A program made the position numbers and the translations under genes. DNA of 64,000 bases from Mycolicibacterium poriferae (GTDB taxonomy: Bacteria > Actinomycetota > Actinomycetes > Mycobacteriales > Mycobacteriaceae): the NCBI RefSeq assembly GCF_010728325.1, contig NZ_AP022570.1:496001-560000 (forward strand), read 5' to 3'. Positions 42,275 through 50,433 of the stretch are shown here, piece by piece. The notes beneath the pieces were generated by a model. The model made no database searches. It was not told the origin of the DNA and saw only the letters and a program-made list of their open reading frames with translations. Position 1 is the first letter of the stretch. Each line of letters opens with the position of its first letter.

Positions 42275-44796
42275 GGGGGCGGCGGCGGGGCTCCGGGCGC
42301 GACCGGCACGCCAGGCTCGTTCACCGGGGCGGGTTGACCGTCAGGGCCGGGCGGCACGGCGGCCGGATCCGGCGGCGGGGGCGGCGCGCCGGGTGCGGGC
42401 GACGCGGGCACCGTGGTCGGCGGCCCCCACGGAATCGTGATGCCGGGCGCGATCTCCAGCGTCGGCTGGATGACGGTCTCCGACGGCGGTGGGGGCTCGG
42501 TCGAGGTGGGCGGCGGCGGGGGCGGCGCCGGCACCCCGGCGTATCCGCCGATCTCCTCGGGCTTCGGGAACGACTCGGTATCGGTGCCGTCCAGCGCACC
42601 GTCCATCGTCGCCTTCCAGATGTCCGACGGCAGACCTGACCCGTACACCGGCGAACCCCACTGGTTCTCCAGCGGCTTGGTGCCCTCGGTGGTACCGACC
42701 CACACTGCCGTCGACAGCGACGGGGTGAACCCGACCATCCAGGCGTCGCGGTTGGCGCCGGTGTCACCGAGCTGGTTGGTGCCGGTCTTGGCGGCCGACG
42801 GGCGACCCCCGGCCAGCGCGTGCCCGCCGGAGTAGGCGGCGATCGGCTGCATCGCGGCGGTGACGTTGTCGGCCACGTCCTTCTCGATGCGCTGCTCGCC
42901 GGTGTTGTCCTCCTGGCTGGCGTCGTAGAGCACGGTGCCCTCGGCGTTGACGACCTTCTGCACGAAGTGCGGCTTGTGGTAGACGCCCGACGCGGCGAGC
43001 GTGGCGTACGCCGAGGCCATGTCGATCACCCGAGACTGGTACTGCCCCAGCACCACGCCGTTGTTGGGCGGGCCGCCCTGGCCGTCCTCAGACAGCGTGT
43101 GCTCCACCCCGGGGAAGCTCTCGGCGATGCCGGCGCGGTGCGCGGCGTCGGCCACATCGGCCGGACCGTTCTCCAGCTCCAGCATCAGCCGGTAGTAGCT
43201 GGTGTTCAGCGAACGCTTCAACGCCTCGGCGATGTTGCAGGTGCCGCAGCTGTTGCCCTCGACGTTGGAGATCTCGATGCCGTTGACCGTCACCGGCGAA
43301 CTGTCCACCTGATAGCCCAGGCCCATGCCCTGTTCCAGCGCCGCGACCAACGCAAAGACCTTGAACGACGAGCCGGTGGGCAGACCGGCCTGGGCGAAGT
43401 CGAACCCGGCGGCGTCGGTGCCGCCGTAGTAGGCCTCCACCCCGCCGGTCTTCGGGTCGATCGACACGATCGCCGTGCGCATGTCGGGGTCCTGGCCCTC
43501 CATGTACTCGTCTGCGGCGTCGACCGCGGCGGCCTGCGCCTGCGGGTTGATGGTGGTGGTGATCTGCAGACCCTCGGTGTTCAGCGTCTGCTCGTTGATG
43601 TCGAAGATCTCGAGCAGCTCGTTGATGACCTGCCGCTCGATCAGTCCGTTCGGCCCGGTGGTCTGGTTCTGCGTGCTGGCAGCATCGGGCGGGATGGTCG
43701 GCGGGAACACCTGCGCCTGCCGGTCCTGCTCGGAGAGCGCCCCGATCTCCACCATGCCGTCGAGCACCCAGTTCCACCGTGCGGCCGCGGAGTCCGGGTC
43801 GACGGCCGGGTCCAGCGCCGACGGCCGCTGGATCAGCGCGGCCAGCAGCGCACCCTCGGCCACGTTGAGCTGCTCGACCGGCTTGGCGAAATACGCCTGC
43901 GCCGCCGCGGCCACGCCGTAGGCCCCGCGGCCGAAATAGATGATGTTCAGATAGGACTCCAGCACCTGGTCCTTGGACCATTCGCCGGACATCTTCGTCG
44001 AGATCACCAGCTCCTTGGCTTTTCGGACCAAGCCGCCGACCCCGGAGCGTGCGTCGCCGACCAGGGCGTTCTTGACGTACTGCTGGGTGATCGTCGACCC
44101 GCCCTGCAGGTCACCGCCGAAGATGTTGTTCTTGGCCGCGCGCAGGAAGCCGGTGAACGAGAACCCCGGGTTGGAGTAGAAGTCGCGATCCTCGGCGGCC
44201 ATCACGGCGTCGCGGACGTGCACCGGGATCTGGTCGATGCTGACGTCGACCCGGTTGCCCTCGGGCGGCACCACCTTGGCGATCTCGCTGCCGTCGCTGG
44301 CCAGGATCGTCGACACCTGCGCGGTGCGGATGTCCCCGGGTTTGGGGACGTCGACGATCATGTACGCCATTCCGAACGTCAGCAGCGGAAGCACGATCAG
44401 CACCACGGCGGCGATCAGCGACCCGCGGCGCACCCACCGCCAGTTGATCCGGTCACGCCAGCTCGGGCCGCCCGTCGGACCGTCACCGCCCGACCCACCA
44501 CCGCCGGTGGGCGGGGGCGGGGGCGGCGGCCGCTTGGGCGGGCCGCCGTCGAGCGCACGCTTGACCGAGTCGATCGGGTCGCGCAGGTGCGGCGGCACGT
44601 CATCACGCACGGGCGGCAGGATCGCGGTGCGCCGGTCGTCGGGTGCACCCGGTGGACGGCGCTGCAGGTCCGGACCGGGAGTACGGTGCCTCGGCCCGTC
44701 CGGCCGGTGCTGCGGGGGTCGCGCGCTCACGCCGTCAGCATGGTGCCCTGCGCGGGCATCCTGGCCTGACCGGTCGTGGCGCCTGTCGCTATTCAC
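42271..44796 (-). CDS. ponA1: Penicillin-binding protein 1A/1B, PonA1
   Basis: An 841-residue bifunctional enzyme building septal and polar peptidoglycan. A Pro-rich cytoplasmic tail precedes one transmembrane helix (SLIAAVVLIVLPLLTFGMAY). The glycosyltransferase domain has EDRDFYSNPG (catalytic Glu) and GGSTITQQYVKN. The transpeptidase has the active Ser in GSSFKVFAL, SLNTSYY and KTGTNQLGD. The C-terminus is a Pro-rich tail as in mycobacterial PonA1. The GTG at 44796 overlaps the DUF5318 stop by 8 bp; another GTG at 44730 is possible. Confidence 0.95.
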   Translation of the reverse strand: MNSDRRHDRSGQDARAGHHADGVSARPPQHRPDGPRHRTPGPDLQRRPPGAPDDRRTAILPPVRDDVPPHLRDPIDSVKRALDGGPPKRPPPPPPPTGGGGSGGDGPTGGPSWRDRINWRWVRRGSLIAAVVLIVLPLLTFGMAYMIVDVPKPGDIRTAQVSTILASDGSEIAKVVPPEGNRVDVSIDQIPVHVRDAVMAAEDRDFYSNPGFSFTGFLRAAKNNIFGGDLQGGSTITQQYVKNALVGDARSGVGGLVRKAKELVISTKMSGEWSKDQVLESYLNIIYFGRGAYGVAAAAQAYFAKPVEQLNVAEGALLAALIQRPSALDPAVDPDSAAARWNWVLDGMVEIGALSEQDRQAQVFPPTIPPDAASTQNQTTGPNGLIERQVINELLEIFDINEQTLNTEGLQITTTINPQAQAAAVDAADEYMEGQDPDMRTAIVSIDPKTGGVEAYYGGTDAAGFDFAQAGLPTGSSFKVFALVAALEQGMGLGYQVDSSPVTVNGIEISNVEGNSCGTCNIAEALKRSLNTSYYRLMLELENGPADVADAAHRAGIAESFPGVEHTLSEDGQGGPPNNGVVLGQYQSRVIDMASAYATLAASGVYHKPHFVQKVVNAEGTVLYDASQEDNTGEQRIEKDVADNVTAAMQPIAAYSGGHALAGGRPSAAKTGTNQLGDTGANRDAWMVGFTPSLSTAVWVGTTEGTKPLENQWGSPVYGSGLPSDIWKATMDGALDGTDTESFPKPEEIGGYAGVPAPPPPPPTSTEPPPPSETVIQPTLEIAPGITIPWGPPTTVPASPAPGAPPPPPDPAAVPPGPDGQPAPVNEPGVPVAPGAPPPPP

Positions 44797-45214
44797 TGGC
44801 CGTGCGCGCACGGCTGCGCGCGGCTTGGGTGCGGCGTGATCCCTTGGGTGGTGGGATCGCGCCGAGCACATACGACTTGACCAGGTGATTCCAACTGCAG
44901 GTGCGGCATACCTCCACCACATGGACAGAGAACTCGTCGTACCGGGTCGCCAGCAGGACGAGTTCTTCGGCGGTGCGTGCAGACCCCGAGACAGCCCCCA
45001 GGTGATCGCCGAACACCCAGGACACCAGCGTCAACGGCTCCTTACGGCAGATCGGACACATCACCGAACTGGGCTTGCCGTGGAACTTGGCGGCGCGCAG
45101 CAGATACGGATTGGCGTCGCAGACCTCCGAGACGCCGGTGCGCCCCGAATAGACCTCTGCCAGCAGGGACCGTCGCCGAAGGGCGTAGTCCACCACCTGT
45201 CGCTGCAATCGCAC
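44789..45214 (-). CDS. DUF5318 family zinc-ribbon-like protein (Rv0049-like)
   Basis: A 141-residue protein that matches M. tuberculosis Rv0049 in order and sequence. It opens VRLQRQVVDYALRRRSLL and has two paired-Cys motifs, CPIC and CRTC, suggesting a zinc ribbon. It could be a regulator or an RNA-binding protein; function unknown. The GTG at 45214 fits the usual start. It overlaps ponA1 by 8 bp and is divergent from the DUF1707 gene. Confidence 0.85.
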   Translation of the reverse strand: MRLQRQVVDYALRRRSLLAEVYSGRTGVSEVCDANPYLLRAAKFHGKPSSVMCPICRKEPLTLVSWVFGDHLGAVSGSARTAEELVLLATRYDEFSVHVVEVCRTCSWNHLVKSYVLGAIPPPKGSRRTQAARSRARTASE

Positions 45215-45337
45215 GCAGACCAGAGTACGTCGGCCCATCGAGCACAGAAGCGTGACGGGCGAGCCGTGGCGCCATCGAGACGATCTCGAGGCCATCTGGC
45301 CTGCGGTATCGACGCGCCAACTCTTACGATCATCGAC

Positions 45338-46204
45338 GTGGCCTCGGGCAGCTCAGCACGGCGGACGTCGGGCACGCGGGCAAAGGACAGCGACCGCAAC
45401 TCCACCTGCGCGGCGCTGGACACCGCGCTGGCCGAAGGTCAGCTCTCCATGACCGAACACGGCGAGCGCGTCAAGGCCGCCACCACCGCGGCCACGCTCG
45501 GCGAACTGCAGGCGCTGGTCGCCGACCTGCAGATCGCGGCCCCGCCGATCACGCTGTCGCCGCCGGAAAAGCGGCGCCTGCCCGTCGCGCCCGGGTGGGG
45601 CATCAAGGCGGCCATCGCCGGCGTCCTGGTCGTGTTGGGCATCGCGATCGGCTGGGGGCTCTACGGCAACACCCCGTCGCCGCTGAACTTCACCTCCGAC
45701 CCCGGTGCGAAGTCCGACGGTATCCCGGCCAAAGTGCTGACTCCGCCGCGGCAACTTCAGTCGCTGGGTGGGTTGAACGGCCTGCTGGAGCAGATGCGGC
45801 AGAAGTTCGGGGACACCTCGGGCTACTCGTTGACCGTCTACCCGGACTACGCGTCGCTGGAGCGCCCGGACCCTGCCGACGCCCGACGCGTGCTGCGCTA
45901 CAGCTACCGCGGCGGCTGGGGTGACCCGTCGACATCGGCCAAGGACGAGCGCGATGTGCTGGTCGACCTGGCTGCGTTCGACGTCGAAGAGGTGGTGGGT
46001 CTGCTCCGCGGGGCGCCCGAGACCTTGGGCATCAACGCCGCGGACGTCGACAACATCTATCTGTCGATCGATCCGAGCAGCGACATCACCGCACCCCCCG
46101 GGGCGATCGACCTGTCGATCTATGTGTCCAGCGAGTTCGGCAGCGGCTACGTCGAGCTCAACGCCGACGGCACCGTCAAGCACATCAGCTACCCCAGTAA
46201 CTGA
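45338..46204 (+). CDS. DUF1707 domain membrane protein (Rv0048c-like)
   Basis: A 288-residue protein. The N-terminal DUF1707 module (KDSDRNSTCAALDTALAEG, then LSMTEHGERV) precedes a transmembrane helix near residues 90-110 (AAIAGVLVVLGIAIGWGLYG). The extracytoplasmic C-terminal 170 residues are a conserved mycobacterial domain of unknown function. The GTG at 45338 is chosen because the DUF1707 module begins within about 20 residues. Sits divergently from DUF5318. Confidence 0.8.
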   Translation: MASGSSARRTSGTRAKDSDRNSTCAALDTALAEGQLSMTEHGERVKAATTAATLGELQALVADLQIAAPPITLSPPEKRRLPVAPGWGIKAAIAGVLVVLGIAIGWGLYGNTPSPLNFTSDPGAKSDGIPAKVLTPPRQLQSLGGLNGLLEQMRQKFGDTSGYSLTVYPDYASLERPDPADARRVLRYSYRGGWGDPSTSAKDERDVLVDLAAFDVEEVVGLLRGAPETLGINAADVDNIYLSIDPSSDITAPPGAIDLSIYVSSEFGSGYVELNADGTVKHISYPSN

Positions 46205-46240
46205 CCCGTCCGAAGATTGCGCGCGATTTGCGCGCACCGA

Positions 46241-46269
46241 TGTAGCGATTAATATATCGGCGCGATACA
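46241..46269. promoter_or_regulatory. Candidate operator/promoter of the PadR gene
   Basis: A partly palindromic segment spans TGTAGCGAT at 46241-46249 and CGATACA at 46263-46269, with a perfect TATCG/CGATA pair around GCG (46255-46267). AT-rich TAATAT lies inside and could serve as -10. PadR proteins often bind TGTA/TACA-type palindromes at their own promoters. Confidence 0.4.
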
Positions 46270-46329
46270 GTTGGCTGACGTGTCGAGCCGTCGTAGCGAC
46301 GGACAGGTTTCTCGAGGAGGTGTTCCCCA

Positions 46330-46875
46330 ATGCTCGAACTCGCCGTCCTGGGGCTACTCCTGGAATCGCCGATGCACGGCTACGAGCTGCGTAAACGGCT
46401 CACCGGTCTGCTGGGCGCCTTCCGGGCCTTCTCGTACGGTTCGCTGTACCCGGCGCTTCGCCGCATGCAGGCCGACGGCCTGATCGTCGAGGACGCCACC
46501 GGAGACGGCACCCTGAAGGTGCGCCGCGCCCGCCGGGTGTATCAGCTCACCGACGCCGGAAAGCAACGTTTCAGCGAGTTGGTGGCCGACACCGGTCCCC
46601 AGAACTTTTCCGACGACGGTTTCGGGGTCCACCTCGCGTTTTTCAACCGCACACCGGCGGAGGCGAGAATGCGGATCCTCGAGGGCCGTCGTCGTCAGGT
46701 GGAGGAACGCCGCGAAGGTCTGCGCGAAGCCGTTGCGCGGGCGAGCAGCTCGTTCGATCGCTACACCCGGCAGCTGCATCAGCTGGGCCTGGAGTCCAGC
46801 GAACGAGAAGTCAAGTGGCTCAACGAGTTGATCGCCGCAGAGAAGTCTGCACAAGGACACGCCGAACAGACCTGA
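46330..46875 (+). CDS. PadR family transcriptional regulator
   Basis: A 181-residue PadR regulator (Rv0047c position). The winged helix has LAVLGLLLESPMHGYELRKRL, GSLYPALRRMQADGLI and RRVYQLTDAGKQR. The C-terminal half is a coiled dimerisation helix (RRRQVEERREGLREAV). It lies 88 bp upstream of ino1 on the same strand, an arrangement conserved in mycobacteria, so regulation of ino1 or of itself is likely. Good AGGAGG Shine-Dalgarno (46315-46320) precedes the ATG. Confidence 0.9.
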   Translation: MLELAVLGLLLESPMHGYELRKRLTGLLGAFRAFSYGSLYPALRRMQADGLIVEDATGDGTLKVRRARRVYQLTDAGKQRFSELVADTGPQNFSDDGFGVHLAFFNRTPAEARMRILEGRRRQVEERREGLREAVARASSSFDRYTRQLHQLGLESSEREVKWLNELIAAEKSAQGHAEQT

Positions 46876-46963
46876 GCCAGGTCTCGGTGCCAGTCGAAGC
46901 AGTGAGTAATCCCGACAGTAGTTCTCGAAATACAGGTCGAGTTGGACAAGAGGAGAAGCCGTC

Positions 46964-48055
46964 ATGACCGCAAGCAATGACGTCCGGGTCGCGATCGTCG
47001 GCGTGGGCAACTGCGCGTCATCGCTCGTTCAGGGCGTGCAGTACTACAAGGATGCCGACGAGAACGCCACCGTTCCCGGGTTGATGCACGTCAAGCTCGG
47101 CCAGTACCACGTGCGCGACGTCAAGTTCGTCGCCGCATTCGACGTGGACGCCAAGAAGGTCGGCTTCGACCTGTCCGAGGCCATCTTCGCCTCCGAGAAC
47201 AACACCATCAAGATCGCCGACGTGCCGCCCACCGACGTCGTCGTACAGCGCGGACCGACCCTCGACGGCATCGGCAAGTACTACGCCGACACCATAGAGA
47301 TCTCCGACGCCGACGCCGTCGATGTGGTCCAGGCGCTCAAGGACGCCGAGGTCGACGTGCTGGTGTCCTACCTGCCCGTCGGGTCCGAGGAAGCCGACAA
47401 GTTCTACGCGCAGTGCGCCATCGACGCCGGTGTGGCGTTCGTCAACGCGCTGCCGGTGTTCATCGCCTCGGATCCTGAGTGGGCCAAGAAGTTCGCCGAC
47501 GCCGGTGTCCCGATCGTCGGTGACGACATCAAGAGCCAGGTCGGCGCCACCATCACCCACCGCGTGATGGCCAAGCTGTTCGAGGACCGCGGCGTCGCGC
47601 TCGACCGCACCTACCAGCTCAACGTCGGCGGCAACATGGACTTCCTGAACATGCTCGAGCGCACCCGGCTCGAGTCGAAGAAGGTGTCCAAGACCCAGGC
47701 CGTCACGTCCAACCTGTCCGGCTCGCTGGCCGGCAAGGTCGAAGACAAGAACGTTCACATCGGCCCGTCCGACCATGTCGCGTGGCTCGACGACCGCAAG
47801 TGGGCCTACGTGCGCCTCGAGGGCCGCGCCTTCGGCGACGTGCCGCTGAACCTGGAGTACAAGCTCGAGGTGTGGGACTCCCCCAACTCGGCCGGCGTGA
47901 TCATCGACGCCGTGCGCGCCGCCAAGATCGCCAAGGACCGCGGTGTCGGTGGGCCCGTCGAGGCGGCCTCGGCCTACCTGATGAAGAGCCCGCCCAAGCA
48001 GCTCGCCGACGATGTCGCGCGCGCCCAGCTGGAGAACTTCATCGACGGGAAGTAA
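46964..48055 (+). CDS. ino1: myo-Inositol-1-phosphate synthase
   Basis: A 363-residue NAD-dependent enzyme converting glucose-6-phosphate to inositol-1-phosphate, the first step towards phosphatidylinositol, lipoarabinomannan and mycothiol. The NAD-binding motif [16 protein letters not shown] is at the N-terminus, and [11 protein letters not shown] and [15 protein letters not shown] are conserved catalytic-core segments. Length matches M. tuberculosis Ino1. Shine-Dalgarno AGGAGAAG precedes the ATG. Ends at a very long hairpin (48069-48131). Confidence 0.97.
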   Translation: MTASNDVRVAIVGVGNCASSLVQGVQYYKDADENATVPGLMHVKLGQYHVRDVKFVAAFDVDAKKVGFDLSEAIFASENNTIKIADVPPTDVVVQRGPTLDGIGKYYADTIEISDADAVDVVQALKDAEVDVLVSYLPVGSEEADKFYAQCAIDAGVAFVNALPVFIASDPEWAKKFADAGVPIVGDDIKSQVGATITHRVMAKLFEDRGVALDRTYQLNVGGNMDFLNMLERTRLESKKVSKTQAVTSNLSGSLAGKVEDKNVHIGPSDHVAWLDDRKWAYVRLEGRAFGDVPLNLEYKLEVWDSPNSAGVIIDAVRAAKIAKDRGVGGPVEAASAYLMKSPPKQLADDVARAQLENFIDGK

Positions 48056-48068
48056 CCCGCCAAACCCT

Positions 48069-48131
48069 CGTTGAGGCTGCGCTCACGGTGGAAGTCACTC
48101 GCACTTCCTCGCCGTGGGCGCAGCCTCAACG
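48069..48131. terminator. Long hairpin between ino1 and the acetyltransferase gene
   Basis: A 20-nt arm starting CGTTGAGGCTGCG (48069-48088) pairs with 48112-48131, with one wobble-type mismatch. Inside the loop GGAAGT and ACTTCC pair around 7 nt. It lies between converging genes, so it probably stops both. No T-tract is seen. Confidence 0.75.
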
Positions 48132-48139
48132 CATTTGAG

Positions 48140-49339
48140 TTAGAAGCCGAAGCCGAGCTGCGCGGGTACGTCGGAGGCGAACGCGGCGTCCAACGCCGCC
48201 ACCAGCCGGGGGTTCGCGCAGCGCAACCGGCCCGCCGTCGCGAACGCCGACGCCCGGTGCGCCCCGAAGTACAGCGACCCCAGCACCGACAGATCGGTGT
48301 GCACGTCGACGTCCGCCGTCGTCGGGACGCAGCGGGCCCGGCCGTCACGCACCTCCAGCGCGAACCGGCCGCCCCCGCCCAACACAGCGTCCGAAATGTC
48401 CAGCACCACCGATACATCAGCCGCGTAGGTGCGCGCCCGCAACGCGGCAGGGACATCGATCAACCTCAGCCACAACCCGTCGTCGACCCCGGTGGTGCGA
48501 ACCAGACGCGGGTCGGTCAGCAGATACGGCAGCGCCTCCCCCGGATGGGTGTGCACCGACACCGAATCCATCAGGTCCATGCCGAGCAGCGTGCGCCACA
48601 ACGCCACGTGCGCGTCCGCAGTCACCGCGGTGAACTTGGTGATCTCGATGCGGTCTTTACGTTCCCCGCCGTGCACCCGGTACAACGCGAAACCGTCGGG
48701 GTGCAGCAGGCAGAACAGGGCGCTACCGCCGTCACGGGCCTCGGGGCGGTCGGTGAGCACCTCATCCCACAACTGCCGCGGACTGTGCAGACCGCCCGGC
48801 GTCTGCCGCCGCCACCGCTCGAAGATCTCCTCGAGCTGCTCGCGGTGCTCGGCGGCGTGGGCGAGGCGCACCCCGCCGGGGTCCGCGACGCTCTCGTGGA
48901 AGCGCGCCGACCCCCGCTCAACGGTGAGTCGATGCGCCTCCGTCGCGCGCCCGTAGCCGAAGCGGCCGTAGATGCCGGCCTCGCTGGCCTCCAGGCCCGC
49001 GATCGGGAAGCGGCCCATCCTGGTGTGCAGCTCGGCGAACATGGCCCGCAGCACACCGCGGCGGCGATGCGTCGGCGACACCGCCACCCACGACACCCCC
49101 GCCATCGGCAGCACCGCGCCGCCCGGCACCGTCACCTCGAGGTCCAGCGCCACGGCGGTGCCCACGACATCGGATCCGTCGCACGCCACCACCGCGCAGC
49201 CCGGCGCCACCAGGCTCTGCCACATCTGGCGCGCGTCCGGCGGATGCCACAGCCCGAAACAGGTCGCGGCGAGTAGCGCCATTCCCGGCCAGTCGCCGCC
49301 CTCGACGCCCCGGACGATCACCTCCGACGATGCAGTCAC
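48140..49339 (-). CDS. eis: Eis-family GNAT acetyltransferase
   Basis: A 399-residue protein closely resembling M. tuberculosis Eis (Rv2416c, 402 residues): DWPGMALLAA at the start, SWVAVSPTHRRRGVLRAM as acetyl-CoA site, GIYGRFGYGRAT, and the terminal FGF whose carboxylate acts as base in Eis. It acetylates amines such as aminoglycosides and histone- or phosphatase-like proteins; here the substrate is not known. The GTG at 49339 is chosen over a longer frame. In M. tuberculosis the eis gene is elsewhere, so this copy is an insertion beside ino1 and may be a paralogue. Confidence 0.8.
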   Translation of the reverse strand: MTASSEVIVRGVEGGDWPGMALLAATCFGLWHPPDARQMWQSLVAPGCAVVACDGSDVVGTAVALDLEVTVPGGAVLPMAGVSWVAVSPTHRRRGVLRAMFAELHTRMGRFPIAGLEASEAGIYGRFGYGRATEAHRLTVERGSARFHESVADPGGVRLAHAAEHREQLEEIFERWRRQTPGGLHSPRQLWDEVLTDRPEARDGGSALFCLLHPDGFALYRVHGGERKDRIEITKFTAVTADAHVALWRTLLGMDLMDSVSVHTHPGEALPYLLTDPRLVRTTGVDDGLWLRLIDVPAALRARTYAADVSVVLDISDAVLGGGGRFALEVRDGRARCVPTTADVDVHTDLSVLGSLYFGAHRASAFATAGRLRCANPRLVAALDAAFASDVPAQLGFGF

Positions 49340-49405
49340 CTCCCGACGTTGACACACCACGGAGGTAGGCCGCATCTGGATTTCGCCGGTGCGTACTGTT
49401 TCAGC

Positions 49406-50302
49406 ATGGACGACACCGACGACGAGCTGGCCAGCCTGTCCGAGTTCATCTTCCTCCAGGAGAACGCGCGCCAGGCGGGCGTCTCCGGTCCCCTGCCCGC
49501 GGCCGCGCGCATCGAGCACGGCCCCGTCAGCGCCGTGAAATTCGGCGACGACGCGCCCCGGGTGGTGTTCCTGCACGGGGGCGGCCAGAACGCGCATACC
49601 TGGGACACCGTCATCGTCGGTCTGGGTGTTCCGGCGCTGGCCATCGACCTCCCCGGCCACGGCCGCTCGGCGTGGCGCGACGACGGTGACTACGGCCCCA
49701 AACTGAACGCCACCGCCGTCGAACCGATGATCCGCGAACACGCCGCCGACGCGGACCTGGTGGTCGGCATGTCGCTGGGGGGTCTGACCGCGCTGCGGCT
49801 GGCGGTGAGCGCCCCGGAGCTCGTGCGCGAACTCGTCCTCGTCGACGTGACCCCCTCGGCGCCCGAGCGGCACACGGAGATGACCGACGCGCAGAAGGGC
49901 ACCGTGGCGCTGGTGCAGGGTGAGCGCACCTTCCCCTCGTTCGACGCGATGCTCGAGGTGACGGTGGCCGCTGCTCCGCACCGGGACCGGGAGTCGTTGC
50001 GGCGCGGGGTCTTCCACAACGCCAAGCGTCTCGAGGATGGCACCTGGACCTGGCGGTATGACAGCATCACCAAAGCTGAGGGCTTCGAGGGACTGTGGGA
50101 CGACGTGCCCAGGCTCGACACCCCCACGACGCTGATCCGCGGCGCCAACTCGTTTTTCGTCAACGATGAGGACGCCGATGCCTTCGCCCGCACCGCGCCC
50201 GGCTTCCGGGGCGTGCACGTCGTCGCCGATTCGGGCCACTCGGTGCAGAGCGATCAGCCCCGCGTGCTGACCACACTGCTGCGAGGGATTCTCGAAAGCT
50301 GA
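49406..50302 (+). CDS. Alpha/beta hydrolase (Rv0045c-like esterase)
   Basis: A 298-residue hydrolase in the position of M. tuberculosis Rv0045c, a small-ester hydrolase. The oxyanion region is VVFLHGGGQNAHTW, the nucleophile elbow GMSLGG (Ser), and the catalytic His is in DSGHSVQSDQP; Asp in the NSFFVND stretch is a likely acid. The ATG at 49406 gives a normal start. It is divergent from the acetyltransferase gene. Confidence 0.88.
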   Translation: MDDTDDELASLSEFIFLQENARQAGVSGPLPAAARIEHGPVSAVKFGDDAPRVVFLHGGGQNAHTWDTVIVGLGVPALAIDLPGHGRSAWRDDGDYGPKLNATAVEPMIREHAADADLVVGMSLGGLTALRLAVSAPELVRELVLVDVTPSAPERHTEMTDAQKGTVALVQGERTFPSFDAMLEVTVAAAPHRDRESLRRGVFHNAKRLEDGTWTWRYDSITKAEGFEGLWDDVPRLDTPTTLIRGANSFFVNDEDADAFARTAPGFRGVHVVADSGHSVQSDQPRVLTTLLRGILES

Positions 50303-50433
50303 CGCGCGCGGGCCAGGTAACCCCCGGCTGTTCACCTTCTGATTGCCTGCTGCTAGCCCGGCTGCCGTAATTTTCCGCGAGTCCCGGCCCTCAGCCCCGG
50401 CCGGTAGTCGACCGTGGAAGGAACAGCACCGCC

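Noticed and set aside
42820..44769. 649-residue open frame opposite ponA1
   Set aside because: Shadow of PonA1; composition is His/Arg/Gly-rich with no family signature.
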